From Candidatus Limnocylindrales bacterium (GTDB lineage Bacteria > Desulfobacterota > Binatia > UBA1149 > CAITLU01): a DNA stretch of 64,000 nucleotides. The notes beneath the pieces were generated by a model. The model did no database searches. It was not told the DNA's origin and saw only the letters and a program-made list of their open reading frames with translations. The position numbers and the translations under genes are program-made. Below, one piece after another: positions 9,072 through 19,064 of this stretch (positions are counted from its first letter, which is position 1; every line of letters starts with the position of its first letter). The DNA lies in assembly GCA_035626395.1 (NCBI GenBank), contig DASPNR010000023.1, positions 124,001-188,000 of the forward strand, written 5' to 3'.

Positions 9072-9400
9072 CGCGCAGAAGTTAGCACGCGTCTCCAATC
9101 CGATGTGTTGCCCGCAAGGCTGGTCGCGAGCGGCCGTCGCTCGCGTTCGCGGGCTGATGCGCAGGGACGCCACTCCGACAGGTGAGCCGGCAATGGCGGC
9201 GGGCAGCCGCGGCCAGCAATGACCGATCGATCAATACCACCGCAGATTCCGGCATTTCCCACTGCCACCGTATTGCTGACAGACATGTTCAGTGTCCCAA
9301 GTGGTTCTAGTCGGAGCGTAAGGACGGCGAACTGTCGCGGTCTGCGATGCATCCTTCCCATCGCTGCCTTACCAAGCTCGCTTCCAGGGGGATGTGTCCA
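9072..9400. other. Non-coding divergent region with an 8-bp stem hairpin
   Basis: This 329-base stretch separates the minus-strand methyltransferase from the plus-strand Cys-rich gene and should hold both promoters. CGCGAGCG-GCCGT-CGCTCGCG at 9125-9145 is a perfect hairpin without a T-run. A ribosome site AGGGGG at 9386-9391 serves the downstream gene. No convincing -35/-10 pair stood out. Confidence 0.35.
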
Positions 9401-12157
9401 ATGACCACATTGCCAGCCACCGCTTTCGCAGCCGCCCTGGGTGTTGCCGTGACGTTCGCGGCGGCTCCGGCCGCTGCCCTTCCCGCGTCCCATACCCTCT
9501 GCCGCGATGCCATCGCCAAGTCCTCCGCGAGCTACGCCAAGGTGGCCACGCGCATCGCCCAGTCGTGTCACAAGAAGCGCAGCTCGGGCACGGTCATGAT
9601 CGCCGTCGACTGCAACGACGTCGACGCCGCCGATCTCGGCAACAAGCTCGAGGACAGCCGCGAGAAGATGCGAGCCGCCGTCGTCAAGGCGTGCGGCAGC
9701 TACACCGCCGTGCTGGCGCAGTATCCTTCGTGCCCGGCGCCCGCCCAGCATGTCGACGATGGCGGCGCCAGCGACGGCATCGACGACTTCAGCGAAGCCG
9801 CCGTGTGCCTTGCCGCTCTCATCGATGCGGGCATCGAGGACTGGTCCTCGGATTCGATGGGCAGTCCTGCGCAGACGCTGGAAGGCGACGAGCTCCAGTG
9901 CCAGCGCATGGCGGGCAAGTTCTCCTCGCGACTGCTGCTGCGCATCATGAACGAACGGCGCTCCTGCCAGAACGACAGCGACCAGGGCGGCGGCGACGCC
10001 GAATACGTCTGCGACGACGCGGATCCGCGCGACCGCATCGCCGAAGCGGCGGACCAGCTCGAAGACAAGATTGCCGCGCACTGTTCGACCGCCACGCTTT
10101 CGGAGATCGGCGCCTGCGGCGACGAGACGGCCGAGCTGCAGAGCTGCGTGGCCGCCAGCGCCGATGACAACGGATCGGCGCTCATCCGCAACGCCTATGG
10201 CCTGGACGGCGCGGCGAGCACGACCACCACGATGATCGGGCCCACGACCACGCTCGGCGAGACCACGACGACGCTGCCCGGCTCCGGCTGCGGCGAGACC
10301 GCGCCCGCGTGCAACGGCAGCTGTCCCTCCGGCCAGGAATGCTATGCCACCGGCAACGGCTGCGCGTGCAAGGTGTCGGGCTCGGGCGCGTGCGCGCCGG
10401 CGACGATCCACCGCTCGGTCAACTCGCGGTATTCGGATCCGCCCACCGTCACCCAGTTGACGGCGGGCTGGTCGGGCGGCGCCAACGTCATGGATTTCCC
10501 CGACGGTGCCGGCGACACCATCGACGTCGACTGCGACGAAAACTGCGAGAACTGCCAGATCTCCTTCAACGTCGAGCCCGGCGCGTCCACCTCCAACTGC
10601 CGCTGCACCTCCGATCCGCAGCAGACGTGCACGGTCCTGAACGGCTCCGATCCCGACAGCTGCGGGACGCTCGACCCGACGTGCCGCTGCTACTTCGGCT
10701 CGCCGCTGGCGATCTCCTCGGGCGGCATTCCGGTGTGCGTGGCGATCCGCATCCGCGAGGACTACACCGGCACGATGAACCTTCGAACGGGTGAGCGTTA
10801 CGATACGATTTCGGTGGCGGCCATCGCGCACCTCGGAGCCGATTCGTTCGCACCGTGCCCGACCTGCGATGGCGACGACGTCGCCAACGACGGGATGCGC
10901 AACGGCACCTGCTCGAGCAGCAACGCCTCATGCGACGTCAACGGCGACCACGCCACGTTCGGCCCCACCAGCAACGACTGCCTGCCGTCGGCGGCAACCA
11001 ACATCAGCGGCGCGGGGCTGCTCATCAAGTTCGATCTGGCGACCGGGCCGCTGAGCCTGACCGCGCAGCTGCCGTGCGACACGCCGCAGGGCGCGCTGTG
11101 CCCCTGCCGCGTCTGCACGGGAAACGGCTCGCTGGGTTGTTCGAACAATGCCGATTGCGAGGCTGCCGGGGCCGGCGTCTGCACGGCCGGCGGCGGCGCC
11201 GGCGTTCAGCCCAACACCTGCGACGGCTTCCAGTGCGGCGCCGACGGCTTCTGCACGATCGGTCCGGTCGTGACCTACTGCGACGGCGCGGTGCATCCCG
11301 ATGGCCGCGGCTTCATCCCGTGCCAGAACGACGTCGACTGCCAGGCGCGCTCCGCCGGCGCGTGCATGCTGTTCGAGCTGGCCCGATGCGTGCCCGATCC
11401 GATCGTCTCCAGCGGCCATCCGGACGTCTACAATCCACAGAGCTCGACGATCTTCTGCGTCACGCCGACCGCCAACCCGGCGGCCAACATCGGCGCGGGC
11501 CTTCCCGGCCCCGGCGTGCTCGACCTGGACTTCGACATGGACGTCCGCTGCCAGAGCGACCCGTCGCTGGTCTATCAGTTCCCGAACGGCGCCAACTGTC
11601 AGGCCGTGGCGACCACGACGACGCTGCCGCTTCCGAGCTGCGAAGATGCCGCCGCACCGGTGTGCGGCGGCCTGTGCCCGGCGGGCCAGGTCTGTACCGA
11701 CACCGGTGGCCTCTGCCAATGCGCCGGGGAACCGCTGCCGTCGTGCGAGCAGACGGCCTCTCCGATCTGCGGCGGCATCTGCGCAGGCGGCCAGATCTGC
11801 GTCGACAACGGCGGCACGTGCGCGTGCCGGCCGACGACGCTGCCGCAGTGTGGCGATGCCGCGACACCGACCTGCGCCGGCTTCTGTCCCACCGGCGAAC
11901 TGTGCTCGCAGGTGGGCAACGAGTGCGCTTGCGGCTCGGTCGGCGTGCCCACGTGCGAAGCGGCGTCGGTGCCGGTGTGCGGCGGTCTGTGCGACGTCGG
12001 CCAGGTCTGCACGAACGTCGGCGGCTTCTGCGGATGCCTCGGCGTGCTGCCCTCGTGCGCCGAAGCGACGGCGCCGATCTGTGCCGGCGGCTGCGCGGTC
12101 GGTGCGGTCTGCCAGGACGTCGGCGGCGGATGCCAGTGCGTGGTGCAGGGGCCGTAG
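9401..12157 (+). CDS. Large secreted protein with six regular 6-Cys modules
   Basis: The 918-residue protein starts at ATG 9401, chosen because AGGGGG lies about 9 bases upstream; ATG 9392 would sit directly on that site. A signal peptide ends near residue 28 (AAPAAALP). Residues 30-265 form a helical domain with scattered cysteines, followed by a Thr-rich linker (TTTT, GETTTTLPG). One module C-x6-C-x3-C-x5-C-x6-C-x-C lies near residues 297-323. A Cys-rich middle region of about 410 residues follows. The C-terminus has five tandem copies of C-x7-C-x3-C-x5-C-x6-C-x-C, about 35 residues each (11639-12139). It is probably disulfide-stabilised and surface-located. No enzyme motif was seen. Confidence 0.88.
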   Translation: MTTLPATAFAAALGVAVTFAAAPAAALPASHTLCRDAIAKSSASYAKVATRIAQSCHKKRSSGTVMIAVDCNDVDAADLGNKLEDSREKMRAAVVKACGSYTAVLAQYPSCPAPAQHVDDGGASDGIDDFSEAAVCLAALIDAGIEDWSSDSMGSPAQTLEGDELQCQRMAGKFSSRLLLRIMNERRSCQNDSDQGGGDAEYVCDDADPRDRIAEAADQLEDKIAAHCSTATLSEIGACGDETAELQSCVAASADDNGSALIRNAYGLDGAASTTTTMIGPTTTLGETTTTLPGSGCGETAPACNGSCPSGQECYATGNGCACKVSGSGACAPATIHRSVNSRYSDPPTVTQLTAGWSGGANVMDFPDGAGDTIDVDCDENCENCQISFNVEPGASTSNCRCTSDPQQTCTVLNGSDPDSCGTLDPTCRCYFGSPLAISSGGIPVCVAIRIREDYTGTMNLRTGERYDTISVAAIAHLGADSFAPCPTCDGDDVANDGMRNGTCSSSNASCDVNGDHATFGPTSNDCLPSAATNISGAGLLIKFDLATGPLSLTAQLPCDTPQGALCPCRVCTGNGSLGCSNNADCEAAGAGVCTAGGGAGVQPNTCDGFQCGADGFCTIGPVVTYCDGAVHPDGRGFIPCQNDVDCQARSAGACMLFELARCVPDPIVSSGHPDVYNPQSSTIFCVTPTANPAANIGAGLPGPGVLDLDFDMDVRCQSDPSLVYQFPNGANCQAVATTTTLPLPSCEDAAAPVCGGLCPAGQVCTDTGGLCQCAGEPLPSCEQTASPICGGICAGGQICVDNGGTCACRPTTLPQCGDAATPTCAGFCPTGELCSQVGNECACGSVGVPTCEAASVPVCGGLCDVGQVCTNVGGFCGCLGVLPSCAEATAPICAGGCAVGAVCQDVGGGCQCVVQGP

Positions 12158-12281
12158 CGGACGCTGTCCATGCGACGCATGCTGCACGCGTGGCACCCTG
12201 ACATCTGCTGAGCCGGTGCTCCGCCCGCGGCGTGATTGAAGTCGTCTTCAGTCGCGCAACGCAATATTTCGCGCGTTCCAC

Positions 12282-12311
12282 CTCGAAAAAGCGTGCTTCG
12301 CCCTTTTCGAG
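12282..12311 (+). other. Hairpin in the leader of the M4 protease gene
   Basis: CTCGAAAA (12282-12289) pairs with TTTTCGAG (12304-12311). An inner GCG/CGC stem closes a TGCTT loop. It is AT-rich against the background and lies in the 222-base gap between the Cys-rich gene stop (12157) and the protease start (12380). It may be a terminator for the upstream gene or a leader structure; the T-run is inside the stem, so it is not a standard intrinsic terminator. Confidence 0.35.
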
Positions 12312-12379
12312 CGGCGCACCTGCAGCTAAGGTGCGGCCTGCAACGAGCCTTGGGGGATCTTGGCTCGCAGGGGGAATTC

Positions 12380-15300
12380 ATGAAGCTTCGCCGTTCGACG
12401 GCAGGTCGCCGCTGCGGCCGCGCCCATCTTCCGACCGGCTCGCGCCACTGCGGCGTGCCGTTCTTCGTTGCCGGCGCCATCGTCGTCATGCTCACCGCAG
12501 CACCCGCCGGCATCGCGCACGCCAAGTGCGATCCGCTCGACGGGCAGGTGGCGTTCGCCGAAGAATGCGACGACGGCAACCTCGACGACAACGACGCCTG
12601 CACCAGCGACTGCCTCTGGAACGTGTGCGGCGACGGCAAGGCCTGCACCGGCACCGGCACCCCCGGCTCCGAATGCGGCACCGATGGCCCGACGCTGCTC
12701 GAGCAGTGCGACAAGGGGGCCGAAGCGGCGACGTGCGACGCCGATTGCACCCTCGTTCAATGCGGCGACGCCTATCCGAACCTTACGGCGGGCGAGGAGT
12801 GCGACGACGGCAACGGCAAGAGCGACGACGGCTGCAAGAACGACTGCCACCGGGGACGCGACGAGCAGCTTCTGGCGCTGGACGCGCTGAAGGCCGCGTC
12901 GCTGGTGCCGGTGGAGGTCTGGTTCGAGAACGGCATTCCGACTTCGGTCTCGATGCAGGTCCCGCTCGGCGCGGCGGCCGACGATCCCGTGGCTGGTGCG
13001 CTCTCCTTCCTGGTCGAGTTCGCGGCGCTCTATCGCATCGAGGATCCGACGCGCGACCTGTTCCTGGACCGCGTCTCGATGGACCCCGAGCTCATCTCGG
13101 TACGGTTCGGGCAGAGGGTCGGCGACGTGCCGTTTCGGGGCGGTGAGATCGCCGTCTTCCTGGATGCGGCCGGTGAGGTGGTCGGAACGCACGGACGCTG
13201 GCACGTCGATCTGCCGGCGACGGCCGAGGAGCCGCTGCTGCAGCCGGAGGAGGCCGAGGCTGCGGCGATCGCCGATGTCACCACGCTCTCGGACACCGCC
13301 ACGGCGGCCGCCACCAAGCTCGTCTACTACGACACGGGCTTCGTGCAGGGCGAGCCCTCCACTCCGCGTCTGTGCTGGCGAGTGGTGCTCGGCGGCGAGC
13401 GCGAGCAGGACGGCGGCCGCACCATCGCCGACTACTACGTCGACGCCTTCACCGGCGAGATCGTCTGGATCCTCGATCGCGAACAACGCGCGCGCGACTT
13501 CGACCTGAGCACGGCCAACGGCGACACGTCCATCAGCTGCTGGGACACCTGGGATGATCCGACCACACAGTGGTTCACCGAAAGCGGACGCACGCGCGCC
13601 TACCGCGGCGGCGATGCCGATGGCGATGCCATGTGGGCACTGACCAACTCCACCTACGACTGGTGGCTGCGAACCTACGGCCGCCGAAGCTGGGACGGCA
13701 GCGACGAGCAGGTCGAGGTGTACGCGCACGTCGGCGGCGCCCCCAATGCGTTCGCGCTGGACGACTGCCTGAAGTTCACGAACGGGATGTTCTCGACCGA
13801 CGTCTACGCGCACGAGTTCGCGCATGGCATCGACCACGAAACCGCCGAGCTCGACTATCAGTTCCAGAGCGGTGCCGTCTCCGAATCCCTCGCCGATTTC
13901 TTCGGCGTCGCGGTGGCCGGGTTCGACAACTGGTATTTCGGCGAAGGCACCGCCGCGGGCGGGACGTGCACGGGCGGCCCCGCCGGCGCCGCGCGCAACC
14001 TGTCCGACCCTCCGACGTGCGGGGCGGTTCCGAACGTCATGGGCGGTCCGCCCGTCCCCGACCCCGACCACATGTCCGCCTTTCGCCGCATCGCGCTCGA
14101 CAACGGCGGCGTGCACACGAACTCCGGCATCCTCAACAAGGCGTTCTTCCTCATCGCCGACGGCGGCACGCATCGCGGAATCACCATTCCGCCCGATCTC
14201 GGCCGCAGCCTGACCGCGTTCTACCTGTATCGGACGCTGACGCAGCGCCTGACGGAGGAGTCGCAGATCATCGACGTGCGCAACGAGTTCCTCAACGCCA
14301 TGCGTGGCGTCGGCGATGCTCGTCCGCCGGCGATCATGTTCAGCCTGACCGCGCTGTGCCGCGTCCGCAATGCATTCGCGGCGGTCGGCCTGGCGCCGAC
14401 CGCCCTGGACACGGACTGCGACGGCACGCCCGACACCGCCGACCCCGACACCGACGACGACGGCGTTCCGAGCTCGCGCGACAACTGCGACGGGATCGCC
14501 TCGGCCGACCAGACCGACTCGGACGGCGACGGCGCCGGCGACCTGTGCGACGCGGACAATGACAGCGACGGCATCTGTGATTTCGCCGGCCCTGCGCTGG
14601 CCGGCACGCCGGGGACGACGATGGGATGCCAGCGCGCGCCCTCCGGCCGTGACAACTGCCGCAGCATGCCCAACGTCGACCAGCGCGACTTCGACAACGA
14701 CGGCACCGGCGATGCCTGCGAGGACAGCGACGGTGACGGCGTCTTCGACAACCGCGACAACTGTCCGACGCTGGTGACGGCGGTGCGCACGGACGCCGAC
14801 AACGACGGCACCGGCGATGCGTGCGATCCCGATGACGACAACGACCGCATCTGCGATCAGAACGGGCCGGAGCCGGCCGGCCCCGGCGCCCTCGCCGGCT
14901 GCAACCGCGGCACGTGGAGCATCGACACCTGTCCGAACCGATGGAACGCGATGGATCAGGGCGATGCCGACGGCGACATCCTCACGTGCAACGACCCGCT
15001 GCCCTCGTCGCACCGCAGCTTCGGCTGCGGCGATCACTGCGACAGCTGTCCGGCCGTCTTCAACGACTCGCAGACCGATCTGGACCGTGACGGGACCGGA
15101 GACGCGTGCGACGACGACGATGACGGCGACGGCGTGCCCGATGCATCCGACAACTGTCCGACCGTGCGCAACGCGGTGCAGAACGACCTCGACGGCGACG
15201 GATACGGCACCGCATGCGATCCGGACGACTGGGCCGTGCTGCGCGACACGCAGGGGACGCTGGTGACCGGCCTGCTCGGCATGGACGGCCAGACGCCCCT

Positions 15301-16222
15301 GGAGATCCGGTTCCCGTCCTGCGACGAGCTCGACTGCACCTCCTGGCTGTCGCCGACGATCGAGCGACGCCTCCTCTTCGAGCTGCCCTCGCCCATGCGC
15401 GTGCAGATCATCGACGATGACGGCAAGGTCGTGGCCAAGTCGGACGCCGATCTGAATCCGACGCTGCGCTTCGTGCCCGATCCGCAGTGGTACTACGTGC
15501 CGCCCGCCATCGTGCCGATCGGCGCCGCCACGCGCGCGCACGCCGAGCGCGCGCTGCGCAGTGCCTCGCCGCCGCCCTACGTCGGCAAGCAGTACACGCT
15601 TCGCATCTTTCCCGGAAAAGACGCGTCGCCGACCATCGGCGCTTCGTTCGCGATCGGATCGCTGCAGGCGCAGCGGTGCGCGCCGGCGCCGGTGGAGACG
15701 TGCAAGCTTTCGATGCAGCCGGGCGATTCGTCGCTGGCCGTCAGGAAAAGCGCCAAGGGCAGCCGCAGGATCGTGTGGAAGGTGGCCGCCGCGTCGGCCG
15801 CCGAGCCCGACGACTTCGGCGATCCCACGGCGGGCGGCAGCTACGCGCTGTGCTTCTACGAAGAAGACACCGCGCTGCCGCACCTGGTGGCCGAGCTGCT
15901 GGTGCCCGGCGGCGGCCAGTGCGGCGACAGGCCGTGCTGGAAGAGCACGCGCACGGGCAAGACCGGCCAGGGCTGGCACTTCAGCGACAGCGCCGGAAAC
16001 CACGACGGGATTCGCACGATCGGTTTCCGCAGCGGCAGCGACGGCGAGTCCGTACTGATGATCAAGGCCAGCGGATCCGATGTTCCGGTGCCACCGCTGC
16101 CCGCCATGCTGCCGATGCGCGTGCAGTTGCAGGCAAGCGACGGCGCCTGCTGGCAGGCCACCTACCTGCCGGGGTCGGCGGAGGTCAACGACGAAACGAC
16201 GCTGCAGGCCGCGGGGGATTGA
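12380..16222 (+). CDS. Secreted thermolysin-like M4 metalloprotease with thrombospondin-3 repeats
   Basis: The 1280-residue protein starts at ATG 12380, six bases after AGGGGG. The signal peptide probably ends at Ala48 (IAHA-K). Cys-rich ECDDGN repeats fill residues 50-165. A propeptide-like region (FTP/PepSY type) follows to about residue 370. The catalytic M4 domain has H478-E479-F-A-H482 and E502 (SES), spaced as in thermolysin, plus HTNSGI at 579-584 matching the transition-state His region. Residues ~675-955 hold several thrombospondin type 3 calcium-binding repeats (D-x-D-x-DG...DNCP). A beta-rich C-terminus follows. It is predicted to be an active secreted endopeptidase. The next gene starts 2 bases after its stop. 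Confidence 0.93.
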   Translation: MKLRRSTAGRRCGRAHLPTGSRHCGVPFFVAGAIVVMLTAAPAGIAHAKCDPLDGQVAFAEECDDGNLDDNDACTSDCLWNVCGDGKACTGTGTPGSECGTDGPTLLEQCDKGAEAATCDADCTLVQCGDAYPNLTAGEECDDGNGKSDDGCKNDCHRGRDEQLLALDALKAASLVPVEVWFENGIPTSVSMQVPLGAAADDPVAGALSFLVEFAALYRIEDPTRDLFLDRVSMDPELISVRFGQRVGDVPFRGGEIAVFLDAAGEVVGTHGRWHVDLPATAEEPLLQPEEAEAAAIADVTTLSDTATAAATKLVYYDTGFVQGEPSTPRLCWRVVLGGEREQDGGRTIADYYVDAFTGEIVWILDREQRARDFDLSTANGDTSISCWDTWDDPTTQWFTESGRTRAYRGGDADGDAMWALTNSTYDWWLRTYGRRSWDGSDEQVEVYAHVGGAPNAFALDDCLKFTNGMFSTDVYAHEFAHGIDHETAELDYQFQSGAVSESLADFFGVAVAGFDNWYFGEGTAAGGTCTGGPAGAARNLSDPPTCGAVPNVMGGPPVPDPDHMSAFRRIALDNGGVHTNSGILNKAFFLIADGGTHRGITIPPDLGRSLTAFYLYRTLTQRLTEESQIIDVRNEFLNAMRGVGDARPPAIMFSLTALCRVRNAFAAVGLAPTALDTDCDGTPDTADPDTDDDGVPSSRDNCDGIASADQTDSDGDGAGDLCDADNDSDGICDFAGPALAGTPGTTMGCQRAPSGRDNCRSMPNVDQRDFDNDGTGDACEDSDGDGVFDNRDNCPTLVTAVRTDADNDGTGDACDPDDDNDRICDQNGPEPAGPGALAGCNRGTWSIDTCPNRWNAMDQGDADGDILTCNDPLPSSHRSFGCGDHCDSCPAVFNDSQTDLDRDGTGDACDDDDDGDGVPDASDNCPTVRNAVQNDLDGDGYGTACDPDDWAVLRDTQGTLVTGLLGMDGQTPLEIRFPSCDELDCTSWLSPTIERRLLFELPSPMRVQIIDDDGKVVAKSDADLNPTLRFVPDPQWYYVPPAIVPIGAATRAHAERALRSASPPPYVGKQYTLRIFPGKDASPTIGASFAIGSLQAQRCAPAPVETCKLSMQPGDSSLAVRKSAKGSRRIVWKVAAASAAEPDDFGDPTAGGSYALCFYEEDTALPHLVAELLVPGGGQCGDRPCWKSTRTGKTGQGWHFSDSAGNHDGIRTIGFRSGSDGESVLMIKASGSDVPVPPLPAMLPMRVQLQASDGACWQATYLPGSAEVNDETTLQAAGD

Positions 16223-16224
16223 GG

Positions 16225-18879
16225 ATGTCCGCTGCCAGAGCCCGAAACGTGCGCACCGACTGCGGCGCTCTGGCGCTGCTCCTGGCGATGGTGGCGGGGC
16301 CGGCGGCCGCCGCGACCAAGACGTATGAGCCGTGCCCGGATGCCTCCTACGTCCTCTCCTCCGGCGCCGTCTTCGAAGAGGACGCCACCAGCGACACCAT
16401 CACCGTCGAAGACGGCACCGTCTCGCTCGGCGACTCCTGCCCCGGATCGGCCGCCGCCAAACTGCGTATCAAGGCAGGCCGCACCAAGACGGTCATTCGC
16501 GCGGCCTGGGACGCCTGCGCCGGCAAGATCGGCAAGGTGCGGCTCAAGCTGGCCATCGATCGGCCCACGTGCGAGCGGGTCACCGGCAAGATCGGCTACA
16601 GGGATCCCTCGGGCGTCACCGCGCGCGTGCCGGTCGCCGCCACCGCCGATGTCGGCGACTCCATCCGCATCGGCGCCTTCAACGTGCAGTTCCTGCCGAG
16701 CACGGTCTTCCAGAAGCCGCTGGACCACGCCGACAAGATCGCCAAGCGCATCGTCGAGAGCGGCTACGACTTCATCGTCCTGAGCGAGGTCTTCGATGAC
16801 GAGGCCGGAGAGCGGTTTCGCGAGCTTCTCGGCAATCCGGTCTCCGGCAGGCCGGCGCACTACCCGCACCACATCTCCGAGCTGGACGGCGACACAGTGC
16901 TCGCCGAGCAGAGCGGGCTGGCCATCTTCAGCAAATTTCCGTTCATCAACGTCCTCTCCGCCGGATGCGACGGGTCGAGCTGCGACGGTGACTGCATCGG
17001 AAGCGCCTGCGGCAACGTCGTCTTCCTGACCTACCATGAGTGCGACGACACGGCCTGGCCGTGGGACATCGGCGACTGCGACGCCGACAAGGGCATGGCC
17101 TACGCCCGCCTTCGCAATCCCGTCACCGGCACCGTCTACAGCGTGCTGTGGACGCACACGCAGGCGTCGTACCCTGGCGCCGACACGCCGAGCGACGAGC
17201 AAGCGCACGTCGAAACGCGCAAGCAGCAGCTCGGGCTGGCGGGATACCTTCTGAACAACCACCGTCCGGCCGATGGCGGCGGCGACCAGGTGTTCCTCAT
17301 GGGCGATCTCAACATCGACGGAAATCTGGCGCAGCCGAACCTCGGCAATACCGGCGATGCACCCAACCGCTACGAGTTCGACTATCACTTCACGCAGACG
17401 AACGACTTCTTCCAGGGCTACTTCCTCGATCCATGGCAGCTGGAGAATTCGCCGTCGGGCACCGACCCTGGCCTGACCAACATGACGCACTACGAGGGCA
17501 ATGCGGGGGCGCGCCTCGACTACATCGCACGGCACGCACCGAACTCGCCGCAGCTTGCGCTGCCGGGCGGCAACGACCTGTGCTTCCAGCACATGACCGT
17601 GGCCTACAACCTGTTCTGGTCGGATGACCCTGCCCGCTACAGGCCCAAGGGAATGGGGCTCGGCGGCGAGTTCTCGCTCAGCGATCACTTCGGCGTCAAC
17701 GCCGACATCAACCGCTGGGCGCCGCAGTGCCGGCCTGCCGACGCGGCCGTCATCGCACCGGCGCCTGGCGTGCCGACCACTTTCAGCGGCGAGATCCAGC
17801 ACCCCGGCGGCATGCAGTGGTGGCGCGTCGACTCGCCGGGCAGTCATTCCATCGCCATTCTGGACTCGGCCAACCAGGTGGTGACCGACGACTTCATCGT
17901 CACCATGTACAGGGCAAGCGACCTGTCCACCCCGATCAATCCCTACCGGCACGAGACCTCGACCGTCACCCTGAACCAGGAGCAGATCACGGCTTCGCGT
18001 CACGAGATCCTGCAGCCTCCCTACTACCTGCGCGTCTCGCACCGGTATCGCACCCAGACCGGTCCCTATCGTCTTCTCGTGCTGCGACACGACTGCGCGA
18101 GCCTCGAGCAGTCGTGCGCGCTGCGACCGGCGCTTTTCAAGGACCACGTGCTGCCCAATGTCTTCCAGGGGCGGGACGAGGCGTGGTTCGATCTGGAAAC
18201 CGACGCATTGCCGGCGGGCGTCGCGCCTCAGGGTCTTCAGTTCCTGGTCGATCGCGTGCACCCGGACGCGGCGGGCCTCTACACGCTGCGGCTCTACGAC
18301 ACCGACGGCCTCACCCAGCTCGGCGAGACCTCGGCGGCAACCGACGAAGGCAGCGGGCTCCTGACTTTGCGCCTGGCGCGCTCGGAGGATCGGCGCCGCA
18401 AGATGTTCCTGACCGTGACCCGCGCCAGCCGCGCCAACTACGCTGCCGGCACCGAGACGGATTTCTCCATCGGCTGGACGAGCAACCTTTCGATCCTGTT
18501 CGCGAACAGCCTCGGCGTGACGCTGCAAGCGGTCACCGAAAACGACGACATCAGCGCCGACGACGAAATCCGTTTCTCGTACGTGCGCAAGGACGGCGTG
18601 GTCAGCGGGTCGCACACCATCGTCGATGAGGACTTCGAAGCGGGCGAGGTCGCCAATGTTGCGCCCCTCCTGCAGGTCCCCAACTATTTCTACGACGAGG
18701 TCCAGGTGCGCTTCCTGGAGGACGACGACACATCCGGCAGCGACATCCTCGACTTCACGATCGATGCGCTGCTGCCGACCGACACGCAGCCTCTGCTGGA
18801 CACGCACCAGCAACGGTCCTTCGACACCGGCGGCGACTACGTGCTGCGCTACAGCGTCGGCCACTATCTGCCCGACTGA
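16225..18879 (+). CDS. Secreted endonuclease/exonuclease/phosphatase-fold enzyme (sphingomyelinase or nuclease type)
   Basis: The 884-residue protein starts at ATG 16225, two bases after the protease stop and with GGGGGATTGAGG before it, so translation is probably coupled. The signal peptide ends at about residue 32 (AAAA). Residues ~140-500 are an endonuclease/exonuclease/phosphatase (DNase I-like) domain. Its catalytic set is N153 (AFNVQF), E188 (LSEVF), D361-x-N363 (GDLNID) and D487-H488 (SDHFG). The remaining ~390 residues are beta-rich and unrecognised, perhaps binding domains. Neutral sphingomyelinases and extracellular nucleases share this fold; sequence alone does not choose between lipid and nucleic-acid substrates. 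Pairing with a secreted protease suggests degradation of host, prey or detrital polymers. Confidence 0.9.
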   Translation: MSAARARNVRTDCGALALLLAMVAGPAAAATKTYEPCPDASYVLSSGAVFEEDATSDTITVEDGTVSLGDSCPGSAAAKLRIKAGRTKTVIRAAWDACAGKIGKVRLKLAIDRPTCERVTGKIGYRDPSGVTARVPVAATADVGDSIRIGAFNVQFLPSTVFQKPLDHADKIAKRIVESGYDFIVLSEVFDDEAGERFRELLGNPVSGRPAHYPHHISELDGDTVLAEQSGLAIFSKFPFINVLSAGCDGSSCDGDCIGSACGNVVFLTYHECDDTAWPWDIGDCDADKGMAYARLRNPVTGTVYSVLWTHTQASYPGADTPSDEQAHVETRKQQLGLAGYLLNNHRPADGGGDQVFLMGDLNIDGNLAQPNLGNTGDAPNRYEFDYHFTQTNDFFQGYFLDPWQLENSPSGTDPGLTNMTHYEGNAGARLDYIARHAPNSPQLALPGGNDLCFQHMTVAYNLFWSDDPARYRPKGMGLGGEFSLSDHFGVNADINRWAPQCRPADAAVIAPAPGVPTTFSGEIQHPGGMQWWRVDSPGSHSIAILDSANQVVTDDFIVTMYRASDLSTPINPYRHETSTVTLNQEQITASRHEILQPPYYLRVSHRYRTQTGPYRLLVLRHDCASLEQSCALRPALFKDHVLPNVFQGRDEAWFDLETDALPAGVAPQGLQFLVDRVHPDAAGLYTLRLYDTDGLTQLGETSAATDEGSGLLTLRLARSEDRRRKMFLTVTRASRANYAAGTETDFSIGWTSNLSILFANSLGVTLQAVTENDDISADDEIRFSYVRKDGVVSGSHTIVDEDFEAGEVANVAPLLQVPNYFYDEVQVRFLEDDDTSGSDILDFTIDALLPTDTQPLLDTHQQRSFDTGGDYVLRYSVGHYLPD

Positions 18880-19064
18880 GCGGCCGGACGCTGCGACGAA
18901 AAAGCTCGCCGCGTGCGACTTGGGCACACGGCGTCCTCGAATGACGCTTGCCGCTGCGGTATCTTGCTTCGTAGAGCACGACGCCTGCGTGCGGGCGTCA
19001 GGGCGTGAGCGAACGGCCTGCGAATGGCTCGCAGCGTCACCGTCGCGCCGGGGAGGTGTGCGGA

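Noticed and set aside
9068..10831. Minus-strand open frame of about 590 codons
   Set aside because: Antisense to the Cys-module protein; composition is Val/Ala/Arg-rich and no domain is visible.
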